Source of the DNA: Microbispora siamensis
GTDB taxonomy: Bacteria > Actinomycetota > Actinomycetes > Streptosporangiales > Streptosporangiaceae
Assembly (NCBI RefSeq): GCF_016863095.1
Contig: NZ_BOOF01000040.1
Coordinates: 1-64,000, forward strand
Direction: 5' to 3'
DNA: 64,000 nt
A model generated the notes under the pieces. It did no database searches, was not told where the DNA came from, and saw only the letters and a list, made by a program, of their open reading frames with translations. The position numbers and the translations under genes were made by a program. Shown piece after piece: positions 28,230-37,472 of the stretch. How positions within the stretch are numbered: the stretch's first letter is position 1; the number at the start of each line of letters is the position of its first letter.

Positions 28230-28751
28230 ATGCACCCCAGCCAGATGCCCATCGTCGAGTTGCGGAAGGCGGCCGACGAGCTACAGGAGAGCGGCAGGCG
28301 GGTCAAGGTGCTGTGGCAGGAGAGCGAGTCACTCGCCTTCCTCGCCCGTGGGCGCGAATACCGCAGCGAGTTCCACCTCAACCCGAGCGACGAGGTGATG
28401 TTCATGGTGCGGGGCTCCATGAACCTCCACTACCGCAAGCCGGAGGGCGGCTCGGACATCGCGGTGATCCCCGAGGGCGGGACCATCTTCACACCGACCG
28501 GCATCGCCCATTCGCCCCGGTTCGCGCCGGACGCGTTCGTGCTGGTCATCGAACGGCTCCGGCGGCCGGGCGAACTGGACCGCTTCCGCTGGTTCTGTCC
28601 TGCCTGCGATGAGTTCCTGCACGAGGAGGCCGTCCACGTCAGCGACTACCGCACCGATCCGGTGGCGGGCGCCTACCAGCGGTTCTACGGCAATCTCGAC
28701 GCGAGGACGTGCAAGTCCTGCGGCACGGTCATGCCGGACGAGCGGCTGTGA
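28230..28751 (+). CDS. nbaC: 3-hydroxyanthranilate 3,4-dioxygenase
   Basis: A 173-residue cupin dioxygenase that opens the ring of 3-hydroxyanthranilate to 2-amino-3-carboxymuconate semialdehyde. The iron ligands fit His and Glu in FHLNPSDEVMFMV and His in GIAHSPR; a substrate-binding Arg lies in the same barrel. The C-terminus keeps the rubredoxin-like pairs FCPAC and CKSCG of the bacterial enzymes. AGGAGGT precedes the ATG. The CoA ligase-like gene overlaps by GTGA. Confidence 0.95.
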   Translation: MHPSQMPIVELRKAADELQESGRRVKVLWQESESLAFLARGREYRSEFHLNPSDEVMFMVRGSMNLHYRKPEGGSDIAVIPEGGTIFTPTGIAHSPRFAPDAFVLVIERLRRPGELDRFRWFCPACDEFLHEEAVHVSDYRTDPVAGAYQRFYGNLDARTCKSCGTVMPDERL

Positions 28752-30199
28752 CGGCGATCGGCGAGCTGGTGCTCGGCGCGCTGCGCGCCCACCCCGGACA
28801 CGTCGCGTTCCGGCACGGAAGCGCCGAGCTGACCTACGGCGAGGCGGAGCGGCTGGTGCTTGGCGTGGCGGACGCGCTGGCCGAGTCCGGCCTGCGGCCG
28901 GGTCACACGGTGCTGCAGGCCCGGCCCAACGACCCGCTGCAGTGGCTGGTGAACGCGGCCTGCTACGTCGCGGGCCACCGGTCGGCGGCCCTGCCGCCCG
29001 GTGCCCTGCGCGGCGCGGCACTGGCCGAGCGGCTGGACCTCGTCGCGCCCGACGCCGTGCTCGCCGAGCCGGGCGACCCGGATCTGGACGCGTGGCTGCG
29101 GGCCCATCCGGGGGTCCGCGTGCTGACCGATCGTGACCTGACCGCCGCGCGGGAGCCGGGGCCGGCCGTACGTCCGGCTCCGTCCGCGGGCACGGTGGTG
29201 CGGCTGGCGTTCACCTCGGGCGCCACCGGGCCGGTCAAGGGGGTCGAGCTGTCCGGCGGCGCGCTGGGCGCGGTGGCGACGACGCTGCGCGACACGCTTC
29301 CGTGGCCGGAGCGGCCGATCGTGCTGTGCCCGGAGTCGGTGTCCGGCGGCTTCGGCAACATGGTGCTGCCGACGCTGATGCTGGGCGGGACGTTCGTCAT
29401 CCCGGAGCGGCCGGGCCCTGACGGGCTGCTGGAGGCCGCCGCCCGGCACCGACCGTCCGTGCTGATGGCGATGCCGCCCGCGCTGCGCGCCCTGCTGGCC
29501 CACCCGGACGCCGCCTCACACGACTGGTCGTCCCTGGCACTGGTGATCTACAGCGGGGCCTCGCTGACCGACGAGGAGGTCGACCGCGCGCACGCGCTGT
29601 TCGGCGAGGTGCTGTGCGGGGTGTTCGGCCAGGTCGAGGCGCCCAAGACGATCGCGTGGACCCACCCGGCCGACCACCTGGACCCGCGCCTGCGCTCCTC
29701 GCTCGGCCTGCCGTTCCCCGGCACCGAGGTCCGCGTGTGCGGCCCCGGCGGCCGTGACCTCCCGGCGGGGCAGGCGGGGGAGCTGTGGGTGCGCGGCGCG
29801 ACCATCGCGCACGCCTACGCCTTCCCCGGGGGCACGCCGGTCGTGGACGGGTGGCTGCGCACCGGCGACGTCTGCCGGCGCGACGCCGACGGCCGCCTTC
29901 ACTACGTGAACCGCGTCCAGGACGTGCTGCGGATCGCGGACGCGTACGTGTGCCCGAGCGACCTGGAGGCGGCCGTGTCACGGCGAACCGGGCATCCGGC
30001 GGCGGTCGTGCCGACCGGTCCCGGGAGCGTCGCCGTCCTCGTCGAGGGCGAGAGCGTGGACGAGACCGTGGACGAAGCAGTGCGCGCCGCGCTGCGTGAC
30101 GTGCCTGTCTCGATCGACGCGGTCGTCCCGGCCGAGCGGCTGCTGCGCGACTTCATGGGACGGCTCGACCGCGCCCGGCTCGCCGAGGCGGTCCGATGA
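28748..30199 (+). CDS. AMP-dependent synthetase/ligase-like protein with an atypical C-terminus
   Basis: A 483-residue member of the adenylate-forming family. The P-loop TSGATGPVKG, the YSGASLT strand and the ELWVRG...DGWLRTGDV core are clear. The hinge reads RVQDVLRIADAYVCPSDLE, but the C-terminal catalytic Lys expected in a GK-type motif is replaced by MGRLDRARLA, with no Lys. It may catalyse only part of the reaction, or need a partner. It begins as GTGA on the dioxygenase stop and couples to the decarboxylase by ATGA, so all three are cotranslated. The substrate acid is unknown. Confidence 0.82.
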   Translation: MTAIGELVLGALRAHPGHVAFRHGSAELTYGEAERLVLGVADALAESGLRPGHTVLQARPNDPLQWLVNAACYVAGHRSAALPPGALRGAALAERLDLVAPDAVLAEPGDPDLDAWLRAHPGVRVLTDRDLTAAREPGPAVRPAPSAGTVVRLAFTSGATGPVKGVELSGGALGAVATTLRDTLPWPERPIVLCPESVSGGFGNMVLPTLMLGGTFVIPERPGPDGLLEAAARHRPSVLMAMPPALRALLAHPDAASHDWSSLALVIYSGASLTDEEVDRAHALFGEVLCGVFGQVEAPKTIAWTHPADHLDPRLRSSLGLPFPGTEVRVCGPGGRDLPAGQAGELWVRGATIAHAYAFPGGTPVVDGWLRTGDVCRRDADGRLHYVNRVQDVLRIADAYVCPSDLEAAVSRRTGHPAAVVPTGPGSVAVLVEGESVDETVDEAVRAALRDVPVSIDAVVPAERLLRDFMGRLDRARLAEAVR

Positions 30200-31215
30200 G
30201 CGGCGTTCCGCCGGCGCCGGGACCGGTGACCGACGTGCACGCCCACGCGCTGCCGACACCGTTGCTGACCTGGCTGGCCGGCCGCGGCCTCGCCGACCTG
30301 TCCGGCCTCGCCGAGGGCGTGGTCAGGATCGACCCCCTGGTGTCCGGGATACCGAAGGGCGCGCCGATCCCGCTGCCGCCCGCCCAGTACGACGTCGCCG
30401 AGCGGCTGGAGGACATGCGCCGCATGGGCGTCACCCGCCAGCTCGTGTCGGTGCCGCCGTTCGTGACGTGCGCGGACGCCGTCGACGAGGGGGACGTCCT
30501 CGCCGTGGTCCGCCGGGGCAACGACGCGCTCGCCGAGTTGCTCGCCGGGCATCGCGGGGTGCTCGACCCGCTCGGGTACGTGCCCCTCGGCACGCCGGCC
30601 GCGCCGGACGAGGCCCGCCGCTGCCTGGACGAGCTGGGGTGCGCGGGCATCGCCATCGGCACCCGCGGCCTCGGCAGGGAACTGGACGATCCCGTGCACG
30701 AGCCGCTGTGGGAGCTCCTCGCGGACCGCCGCACGTTCGTCTTCCTCCACCCCAACAGCGTTCCCGGCGGCCCCCGGCTCGCCGACTACTGGTTGTCCCA
30801 GCTCGCGGGCTTCCCGATGGAGACCGCGCTCGCCGTCTCGCGGCTCGTGTTCGGCGGCGTCCTGGAACGGCACGACCTGCGGCTGTGCCTGGCGCACGGC
30901 GGGGGGTGCCTGCCGTCCCTGTCCGGCAGGCTGGACCTCGGCTGGTCGCGCAAGCCGGTCGCCCGCACCACGCCGCTCCCGCCGAGCGACTACCTGCGCC
31001 GCCTCTACTACGACACCGCCACCTTCTCGGCTCCGCTGTTGCGGCGGCTCGTCGAGGACTTCGGGGTCGACCACGTGCTGGTCGGCACGGACTATCCGTT
31101 CGAACTCGCCGACACCGACCCGCTCGGGACGGTCGCGGCGCTCGGGCTCGGGCCCGGGGACGCGGCGGCCGTCCGGGCGGGGACGGCTAACGCGCTGCTG
31201 ACCGGATCGACGTGA
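30196..31215 (+). CDS. nbaD: 2-amino-3-carboxymuconate-6-semialdehyde decarboxylase
   Basis: A 339-residue amidohydrolase-fold decarboxylase. Metal ligands are seen as DVHAHALP at the start, His in FLHPNSVPGG, His in AHGGGCLP and Asp in GTDYPFE, in the order typical of ACMSD. It removes the carboxyl group from the dioxygenase product to give 2-aminomuconate semialdehyde and competes with spontaneous quinolinate formation. It is coupled to the preceding gene and overlaps the 3' end of the convergent IclR gene by 29 bases. Confidence 0.94.
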   Translation: MSGVPPAPGPVTDVHAHALPTPLLTWLAGRGLADLSGLAEGVVRIDPLVSGIPKGAPIPLPPAQYDVAERLEDMRRMGVTRQLVSVPPFVTCADAVDEGDVLAVVRRGNDALAELLAGHRGVLDPLGYVPLGTPAAPDEARRCLDELGCAGIAIGTRGLGRELDDPVHEPLWELLADRRTFVFLHPNSVPGGPRLADYWLSQLAGFPMETALAVSRLVFGGVLERHDLRLCLAHGGGCLPSLSGRLDLGWSRKPVARTTPLPPSDYLRRLYYDTATFSAPLLRRLVEDFGVDHVLVGTDYPFELADTDPLGTVAALGLGPGDAAAVRAGTANALLTGST

Positions 31216-32071
31216 CGGTGCCGGGCGGGCCGGCGGCCTCCGGCCCGCCCGCGTAGCCCTTGGCCAGCTCGCGGGAGATCGACATCGCCGCCAGCCGTAG
31301 CGCGGGCTCCACCGCCGCCAGCGACCGGGTGTGCGTGACGGTGTGCGAGACGACGGAGAGTGCGGCCACGACCCGGCGGTCGGGCCCGTGGATGGGGGCC
31401 GCCACGGAGACGGTCCCCAGCGACAGCTCCTCGGCGCAGCGGGCGATGCCGGTCTCGCGAATCTCCTGGAGCGACCGCATGAGCAGGCCGGGCATGACGA
31501 TCGTGTGCGGCGTGTAGCGCTTCAGCCCGGCGGCCAGCACGGCCTGCTGCAGCTCGCGGGGCGCGTGGGCCAGCAGAACCTTGCCGACCCCCGTGGCGTG
31601 CAGCGGCGAGCGCCCGCCGACGCGGCTGACCACGCCGACGGAGCGGCGTCCCCACACACGCTCGACATAGAGGACCTCGTCGCCGTCGAGCACGGCGAGG
31701 TGGACGTTCTCCCCCGTGGTCTCGTAGAGGTCGTGGATGAACGGCAGCGACACGTCCCGCAGGGTGCGCGGCTGCGGGCACAGCGAGCCCAGCTCCCACA
31801 TGCGCAGCCCGATCCGGTAGGTCCCGTCGCGCTCCTTCTTCAACGCCCCCAGCTCGACCAGTTCGGTCGCGATGCGGTGCACCGTCGAGACCGGCAGCCC
31901 GGTGACGGCGGTCAGCTCCACGAGGCGGAGGGCGGGCCGCTCCTGGGAGAACGCGTTGAGCAGGGCGAAGACCCGGCTGGACACCGTCCGGCCGGCCTTG
32001 TGGGCGTCTCGTGGCGCGGTCATGGTGATAATCGTGGTTTCGGTCGTCGAAAATTCAGCCGTCCGGTTCAC
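31187..32071 (-). CDS. IclR-family transcriptional regulator
   Basis: A 294-residue regulator with an N-terminal winged helix (ALRLVELTAVTGLPVSTVHRI) and a C-terminal effector domain (ATGVGKVLLA, ARCAEELSLGTVSVAAPI). AAAGG nine bases before the GTG favours the long start; an ATG at 32023 is possible. The gene begins five bases after the stop of the MFS gene, so it is the last member of the leftward operon with that exporter, the oxidoreductase and the CoA transferase. IclR proteins often control aromatic catabolism. Palindromes at 35649-35700 and 43506-43551 are candidate targets. Confidence 0.9.
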   Translation of the reverse strand: MNRTAEFSTTETTIITMTAPRDAHKAGRTVSSRVFALLNAFSQERPALRLVELTAVTGLPVSTVHRIATELVELGALKKERDGTYRIGLRMWELGSLCPQPRTLRDVSLPFIHDLYETTGENVHLAVLDGDEVLYVERVWGRRSVGVVSRVGGRSPLHATGVGKVLLAHAPRELQQAVLAAGLKRYTPHTIVMPGLLMRSLQEIRETGIARCAEELSLGTVSVAAPIHGPDRRVVAALSVVSHTVTHTRSLAAVEPALRLAAMSISRELAKGYAGGPEAAGPPGTVTSIRSAAR

Positions 32072-32076
32072 CGATG

Positions 32077-33429
32077 TTACCTTTCAGGGCGTCGCAGGTC
32101 ACGGGCGAGTATGACGATCACGGCCGCCGCGACCGCGGTCATCGCCACCGCGAGCCCGCGCGGGTCGGTGGGCGTGGACGGGTCGCCGGGGGCGGACGCG
32201 CCGACCAGCCCGACGGCGAGGATCGCGCCGACGTAGCGGGCCGACTGGAACAGGCCGCCGACCACACCGGTCATACCGGCGGGCGCGCGCTCGTACATCA
32301 GTCTCTGCAGGCCGAGGTTGCACAGTCCGTACGGAACGCCGAGCACCACGCCGTCGAGCACGACGGCCCACACGGGCGTCGCCGCACCGAACGTCGTGAT
32401 CGCGGCGACTCCCGCCAGCAGCAGCCCGCCGCCGGCCAGCAGGGTGAGCCCGACGCCGAACCTGCGCATGACCGGCCCGCCGAGCACGGTCGCGACGACG
32501 CTCGTGGCCGCGATCGGCATGATCAGCAGCCCGGCGTGCGCCGCGTCGAACCCGAGCGCGGTCTGCAACCACGGCGGCAGCCCGTAGAACGCGCCGTAGT
32601 AGGCCAGGTTGAACAGCACGAACGTGCCGAGCACCGGCACCGGCCCGCCCGGCGCGGCGAGCGAGCGGACGTCCACGAACGGCTCGGCGGCACGCCGCTC
32701 CCACCACAGGAACCCGGTCCCGGCGACGACCACCGCGACCGCGCCCGGAACCGAGACCGTGGGGAGGGCGAGCATCACGGCCAGCAGGCCGACCATCGCC
32801 ACCGCGAACAGGACGACGCCCACAGGGTCGATCGCGCGGACCAGGCCCCCGCGTGCGGGCCGCCGCTCCTCGGGGCCGATCGCGCGCCACGCCAGCACCA
32901 GCGCACCCAGCATGACGGGCAGGTTGACCCAGAAGATGGCCTGCCACCCGGCCCAGGAGGTCAGCAGCCCGCCGAGCACCGGGCCGACCGCCCCCGCGGT
33001 CGTGTTGACCGTCGCGACGGCGGACAGCCGCGCGACGTCGCCGTGGCGCCGGATGACGACCATCGCGCACGGGAACGCCGCCGACACGCCGGCGGCCTGC
33101 GCGCACCGGCACAGCACGAGCAGCGGCAGCGACGTGGCCGTGACCGCCGCCGCGGAGGCGAGCGCCGCCAGCGCCATCCCGGCCGCGAACAACCTGCGTG
33201 GGCCGACGCGGTCCGCCACCCGGCCGAGCAACGGCTGGCAGACGCAGGCGGTCAGGTAGAAGACGGTGACGACCCACGTCGTGGTGGCCAGCGGCCGGCC
33301 GAGGTCGCGCTGGATGGGCGCGAGCGCCACCGCGACCATCGAGGAGTTGAGCGGCGCGAGCAGGGTGCCGCAGAGCAGCGCCGTGAGCGCCGTCCTCGTC
33401 CCGGGCGCCGGCCGTACGGTGGTCGTCAT
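32077..33429 (-). CDS. MFS transporter, DHA2-like
   Basis: A 450-residue membrane protein with the motif LLGRVADRVGPRRLF after helix 2 and at least 12 helices; PVLGGLLTSWAGWQAIFWVNLP is the drug-exporter-type motif C region. It may export a toxic intermediate or substrate excess from the catabolic pathway. Its ATG overlaps the oxidoreductase stop, and the IclR gene follows after five bases. Confidence 0.88.
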   Translation of the reverse strand: MTTTVRPAPGTRTALTALLCGTLLAPLNSSMVAVALAPIQRDLGRPLATTTWVVTVFYLTACVCQPLLGRVADRVGPRRLFAAGMALAALASAAAVTATSLPLLVLCRCAQAAGVSAAFPCAMVVIRRHGDVARLSAVATVNTTAGAVGPVLGGLLTSWAGWQAIFWVNLPVMLGALVLAWRAIGPEERRPARGGLVRAIDPVGVVLFAVAMVGLLAVMLALPTVSVPGAVAVVVAGTGFLWWERRAAEPFVDVRSLAAPGGPVPVLGTFVLFNLAYYGAFYGLPPWLQTALGFDAAHAGLLIMPIAATSVVATVLGGPVMRRFGVGLTLLAGGGLLLAGVAAITTFGAATPVWAVVLDGVVLGVPYGLCNLGLQRLMYERAPAGMTGVVGGLFQSARYVGAILAVGLVGASAPGDPSTPTDPRGLAVAMTAVAAAVIVILARDLRRPER

Positions 33430-34424
33430 CCCACCGGACCGCCGGCCCGCAGCAGCAGCTTGCCACGGACCCGGCCGTCGGCCAGCTCGCGCAGGGCGCG
33501 CGGCCCCTGGCCGAGCGGGAGCACGTCGTGGACGCGGTGGCGCAGCCGTCCGGCCGCCGCCCAGTCGAAGATCTGGCGAAGGTTCCGCTCGTGGACGGCG
33601 CGCTCGCGCCGTACGAACTCGCCCCAGAACACCCCGACCACGGAGGAGCCCTTGACCAGCGGGATGTTCAGCCCGACGCGCGGGATGCCGCCGGAGGCGA
33701 ACCCGATCACGAGGTATCGGCCGCCCCACGCGACGGCGCGCACCGCCGCCTCCGCCACCGGACCGCCCACGGGATCGAACACCACGTCCGCGCCGGCTCC
33801 GCCGGTCAACTCCTTGATCCTGGCCTTCGCGTCCGCCGGGTCGCCGTAGGAGAAGGTCTCGTGCGCGCCGTACCGGCGGGCCGGCTCCGCCCGCTCCGGC
33901 GTGGAGGCGCCCGCGAGCACCCGGGCGCCGAGCAGGTTTCCCACGTCCACGGCGGCGGAGCCGACCCCGCCGGCCGCGCCGAGGACGACGAGCGTCTCGC
34001 CCGCGCGCAGCCCGGCCCGCTGGACGAGCGCGTGATAGGCGGTCGAGTAGGCCACCAGGATCGCCGCGGCGTCCCGGTCGGTGACGTGGCCGGGCAGCAC
34101 GGTGACCCGGTCCGCCCGGACCAGCACGGCGTCGCGGGCGCACCCGTACTCCTCGTTGCCCGCCACGCGGTCGCCGGGCCGTACGGACGTGACCCCCTCG
34201 CCGACGGCCAGCACCGTCCCCGCGTACTCGCTGCCGGGGGAGAACGGCGGTTCCGGCCGCACCACGTGCGTGCCCGCGATGATCAGTGTGTCGTGGAAGT
34301 TGAGCCCCACGTGGCTGACCGCGACCACCACCTCGCCCGGTCCCGGGCGCGGTGTCGCCACGTCGGCCAGCTCCAGATCCTCGGGCCTGCCGAGCCGGGT
34401 GCAGACCAGCGCGCGTCCGCTCAC
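33426..34424 (-). CDS. Zinc-independent quinone oxidoreductase-like MDR protein
   Basis: A 332-residue medium-chain dehydrogenase/reductase. The N-terminal GroES-like fold ([15 protein letters not shown]) lacks zinc-ligand Cys, and the NADPH site is [15 protein letters not shown]. Related proteins reduce quinones or enoyl-CoA double bonds. It starts at a GTG overlapping the CoA-transferase stop. Its substrate is not known. Confidence 0.88.
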   Translation of the reverse strand: MSGRALVCTRLGRPEDLELADVATPRPGPGEVVVAVSHVGLNFHDTLIIAGTHVVRPEPPFSPGSEYAGTVLAVGEGVTSVRPGDRVAGNEEYGCARDAVLVRADRVTVLPGHVTDRDAAAILVAYSTAYHALVQRAGLRAGETLVVLGAAGGVGSAAVDVGNLLGARVLAGASTPERAEPARRYGAHETFSYGDPADAKARIKELTGGAGADVVFDPVGGPVAEAAVRAVAWGGRYLVIGFASGGIPRVGLNIPLVKGSSVVGVFWGEFVRRERAVHERNLRQIFDWAAAGRLRHRVHDVLPLGQGPRALRELADGRVRGKLLLRAGGPVG

Positions 34425-35608
34425 TTCCCGCCTCCGGGCCCGAACACGACGCCGGCGGACAGGAAACCGTCCACCTCGTCCGCGGAGAACCCCGCCTCGC
34501 GCAGCACCTCCACGGTGTGCGCGCCGAGTTCGGGGGGCGCCGCGCGCAGACCGGGCAGCTCGCCGTCGTAGCGGACCGGGTGCCGAAGCACGGTCGCCCG
34601 CTCCTCGCCCACCGGGAACTCGGCGAGCAGCTCCTCCGCGGACACCTGGGGGTCGTCACGCACGTCGTCGTAGGTGGCGACTCGCTCGAACCAGAACCCG
34701 CGCGGCTCCAGCCGGGAGGCCGCCTCCGCGTAGGTCATCCCGGCGAGCACCCGGACCACCGCCGCGGTGTACTCCTCCCGCTTGGCCCGCCTGGCCCGCT
34801 GGTCGTAACCGGCCAGCGCGGGTGAGCCGAGCGCGTCGCCGAGATCGTCCTCCGACCCGTTCAGCGCGATCACCATCGACGCGTCCAGCAGCCGGTACAC
34901 CCCGTAGGGGGCGTCGATCGACCAGCACGCCAGCTCGGCGGGGCGTCGCACGTCCGTCTCCGTCCTGCGGCCGGAGTAGTACAGCGCGAGCGATTCCGCC
35001 TGCAGGTCGAGCCCCGCGCCGAGCAGGCTCGACTCGACCCGGGTGCCCTCGCCGGTGGTCAGTTTGCGCGCGTAGGCGGCCAGCACGCCCATGGCGAGCA
35101 GCGCCGCGCCGTGCTGGTCCACGACGGGTGTGCCCGTCGCGGTGGGGCGGTCGCCGGTGACGTCCACCAGTCCGGTGCGCGCCTGCACGAGCAGGTCCAC
35201 CCCCGGCCGCCCGGCCATCGGGCCGCGCGACCCCCAGCCGCTGGCCGAGGCGTAGATGATGTCGGGCTTGATCGCCCGCACCGCGTCATACCCGAGGCCG
35301 AGTTTCTCCAGGGCGCCGCCCCGGTAGTTCTCCAGCAGGACGTCGGCACGCTCGATGAGCGGGCGCAGGACGGTGCGGGCGTCCGGATGCTTGAGGTCGA
35401 CGACGATCGAGCGCTTGTTCCTGTTGACCGCCAGGAACGTCACACTGCGCCCGGCGGCTCGGATTCCTCCGCTGCCGATCCTGCGCTCCCACGACCCGCC
35501 GGGCGGCTCGACCTTGACGACGTCGGCGCCGAGGTCGGCCAGATACTGCGAGGCCGCGGGCCCCTGGACGAAGTGCGAGAAACTCAGGACCCTCATCGTG
35601 TCGATCAT
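34421..35608 (-). CDS. CaiB/BaiF family CoA transferase
   Basis: A 395-residue family III CoA transferase. [21 protein letters not shown] and [12 protein letters not shown] open the fold, [12 protein letters not shown] follows, and [11 protein letters not shown] contains the region of the usual catalytic Asp (here in PGVDLL). GGGAGG five bases before the ATG fixes the start, although the frame is open far upstream. It is the first gene of the leftward operon with the oxidoreductase, MFS and IclR genes. It would activate an acid with CoA taken from another thioester. Confidence 0.9.
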   Translation of the reverse strand: MIDTMRVLSFSHFVQGPAASQYLADLGADVVKVEPPGGSWERRIGSGGIRAAGRSVTFLAVNRNKRSIVVDLKHPDARTVLRPLIERADVLLENYRGGALEKLGLGYDAVRAIKPDIIYASASGWGSRGPMAGRPGVDLLVQARTGLVDVTGDRPTATGTPVVDQHGAALLAMGVLAAYARKLTTGEGTRVESSLLGAGLDLQAESLALYYSGRRTETDVRRPAELACWSIDAPYGVYRLLDASMVIALNGSEDDLGDALGSPALAGYDQRARRAKREEYTAAVVRVLAGMTYAEAASRLEPRGFWFERVATYDDVRDDPQVSAEELLAEFPVGEERATVLRHPVRYDGELPGLRAAPPELGAHTVEVLREAGFSADEVDGFLSAGVVFGPGGGK

Positions 35609-35648
35609 GTAACCTCCCGGCAGCGCGACCCCCCGCACGTCGACCGTA

Positions 35649-35663
35649 GGAACGCGGGGTTCC
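35649..35663. promoter_or_regulatory. Candidate IclR-type operator, site 1
   Basis: GGAAC-GCGGG-GTTCC has perfect 5-bp arms. It lies in the 123-bp divergent region between the CoA-transferase and hydrolase genes. Confidence 0.4.
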
Positions 35664-35675
35664 GGCACCCAACGA

Positions 35676-35700
35676 CGCGTTCCCGGTGGATGGAAACGCG
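35676..35700. promoter_or_regulatory. Candidate IclR-type operator, site 2
   Basis: CGCGTTCCC and GGAAACGCG form 9-bp arms with one mismatch around a 7-base spacer. The GTTCC/GGAAAC pairing recurs at 43506-43524 in another divergent promoter of the island. Confidence 0.5.
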
Positions 35701-35731
35701 CCACGCCGGACGGGGCCGCCGGTCCGGCACC

Positions 35732-36625
35732 ATGGTCGCCATGGCGGAAGGGTTCTCCTCGACACGCGTCCGGCTCCCGGGACACGTGATCAATTGCGTG
35801 GTCGCGGGGCAGGGGCCCGCGGTGCTGCTCCTCCACGGGTGGCCGCAGACCGCCCACGCGTGGCGCGATGTGGTGCCGCTGCTCGCCGGCCGCCACACCG
35901 TCGTGGCCCCCGATCTGCCGGGCTTCGGGGCGAGCTCGCGGCCGGCCGGCGGATACGACAAGCGCACGGTCGCGGGCATCCTCGCCCGGCTCATGGCGGC
36001 GCTCGGGCTGACCCGCTACCACCTCGTCGGCCACGACGTCGGCGGCCAGGTCGCCTACCCGCTCGCCGCGCTGTACCCGGAGGCGGTACGCAGCCTGACG
36101 TTCGTCGAGGCGGGCATCCCCGGCCTCGGCGACAGCCTCGCGGCGGCCAATCCGCTGACCGGCGGGTCCTGGCACTTCGGCTTCAACATGGTGCCCGACC
36201 TGCCGGAGTTCCTGCTCGCCGGCCGCGAGCGCGGCTATCTGGAGTTCATGTTCCGCCGCGACACGGTGGGCCTGTACGTCACCGACGCGATCGACGACGC
36301 GGCGATGGACGTCTACACCCGTGCCCTGGCCGCCCCCGGGGCGGTACGCGCCACGATGGGCTACTACCGGGCGCTGCCGGCCGACATCGCCGACAATCGC
36401 GAGCTGTGCGCCGCCGGGCCGCTGCGGGTGCCCGCGCTGGTCGTGGGCGCGCGGCACGGTGTCGGGCTCGGCTGGCTGGACACGGTCCAGGAGGCCGTGG
36501 CGGACGTGTCGGCGCGCTGGGTGGAGGAATGCGGACACTATGTGCCCGAGGAGCGTCCCGCCGAGCTGGCGCGGCTGCTGACGGAGGCGTGGCAGAAGGT
36601 CGAGGCGTATGACCGGCACGAGTGA
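35732..36625 (+). CDS. Alpha/beta hydrolase with Asp nucleophile (epoxide hydrolase/dehalogenase type)
   Basis: A 297-residue alpha/beta hydrolase, with LLLHGWPQT as the oxyanion region and GHDVGGQ placing Asp, not Ser, at the nucleophile elbow, as in epoxide hydrolases and haloacetate dehalogenases. The catalytic His is in [13 protein letters not shown] second ATG at 35741 is an alternative start. It heads a rightward pair with the next hydrolase, and the two genes overlap by 17 bases. Its substrate within the island is unknown. Confidence 0.87.
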   Translation: MVAMAEGFSSTRVRLPGHVINCVVAGQGPAVLLLHGWPQTAHAWRDVVPLLAGRHTVVAPDLPGFGASSRPAGGYDKRTVAGILARLMAALGLTRYHLVGHDVGGQVAYPLAALYPEAVRSLTFVEAGIPGLGDSLAAANPLTGGSWHFGFNMVPDLPEFLLAGRERGYLEFMFRRDTVGLYVTDAIDDAAMDVYTRALAAPGAVRATMGYYRALPADIADNRELCAAGPLRVPALVVGARHGVGLGWLDTVQEAVADVSARWVEECGHYVPEERPAELARLLTEAWQKVEAYDRHE

Positions 36626-37472
36626 CGTGGTGCTGATCCACGGGGCCTGGCACGGGGCCGGGCACTTCGCGGCTCTCGCGAAGGAGCTGACCGCCATGGG
36701 CCATCGCGTCCTGGCGCTCGACCTGGCGGGCCACGGCACCCGGGCCCGCTTCCCGGCGAGCTACCTCACCAGGGACGTCGCCGCGCTGCGGGCAGAGGTG
36801 TCCCCCCTTGCGGACCTGCCCCTGGACGACGTGGCGGAGGATGTCGTGGCCACGCTGCGCCGGTTCGCCGCCCCGCCGGTCGTGGCCGCGCACAGCATGG
36901 GCGGGGCGGTGGCCACCCGGGTCGCCGAGATCGCCCCCGAGCTGGTGGCCGGGCTGGTGTACGTCGCCGCGTTCGTCCCCACCCTGCTGGGTTCCTCGGG
37001 CGCCTACCTCGACCTGCCGGAGGCGAGGACCGCGCTCGGCGGGGGCCTGTACCTGGGCGATCCCAGCGCCCTCGGCGCCGTGCGCATCGACCCGCGCAGC
37101 ACCGACCCCGCCTATCAGGACGAACTGCACGCGGCCTACTTCTCGGACCTCGACCGCCCGGGCTTTCTGGCCATGGCCGCCTCCCTCACTCCCGACCAGC
37201 CGATGTCGTTTCTCACCACCGCGACCGGCGCCACGGCCGGGCGCTGGGGGACCGTGCCCCGGACGTACATCCGCACCACCCTCGACCGCGCGCTGCCCGT
37301 CGCGCTCCAGGACGTCATGATCCGGCACGCCGACGAGCTGGCCCCCGCGACCGCGTTCGCCCAGGCGACCATCGAGGCGGGGCACGCCGTTTTCGCCGGC
37401 GCCCCGGCCGAGGTGGCGGACGTCATCCACCACGCCCCCCGCCGGGGATGGCGGCGAGCAGCTCGCGGGTGA
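36609..37472 (+). CDS. Alpha/beta hydrolase with Ser nucleophile
   Basis: A 287-residue hydrolase, probably an esterase or amidase. [13 protein letters not shown] provides the oxyanion hole, AAHSMGGAV the nucleophile Ser, and [11 protein letters not shown] the catalytic His. The last 50 bases overlap the 3' end of the convergent ABC ATPase gene, unusual for two real genes. The last residues ([10 protein letters not shown]) are Arg-rich and may be an extension caused by loss of an earlier stop. Confidence 0.87.
   Translation: MTGTSDVVLIHGAWHGAGHFAALAKELTAMGHRVLALDLAGHGTRARFPASYLTRDVAALRAEVSPLADLPLDDVAEDVVATLRRFAAPPVVAAHSMGGAVATRVAEIAPELVAGLVYVAAFVPTLLGSSGAYLDLPEARTALGGGLYLGDPSALGAVRIDPRSTDPAYQDELHAAYFSDLDRPGFLAMAASLTPDQPMSFLTTATGATAGRWGTVPRTYIRTTLDRALPVALQDVMIRHADELAPATAFAQATIEAGHAVFAGAPAEVADVIHHAPRRGWRRAARG

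Noticed and set aside
32038-32052. TTTCG-N5-CGAAA inverted repeat as an IclR autoregulatory operator
   Set aside because: The better start (GTG with AAAGG) places it inside the coding sequence, and the gene is cotranscribed from far upstream.
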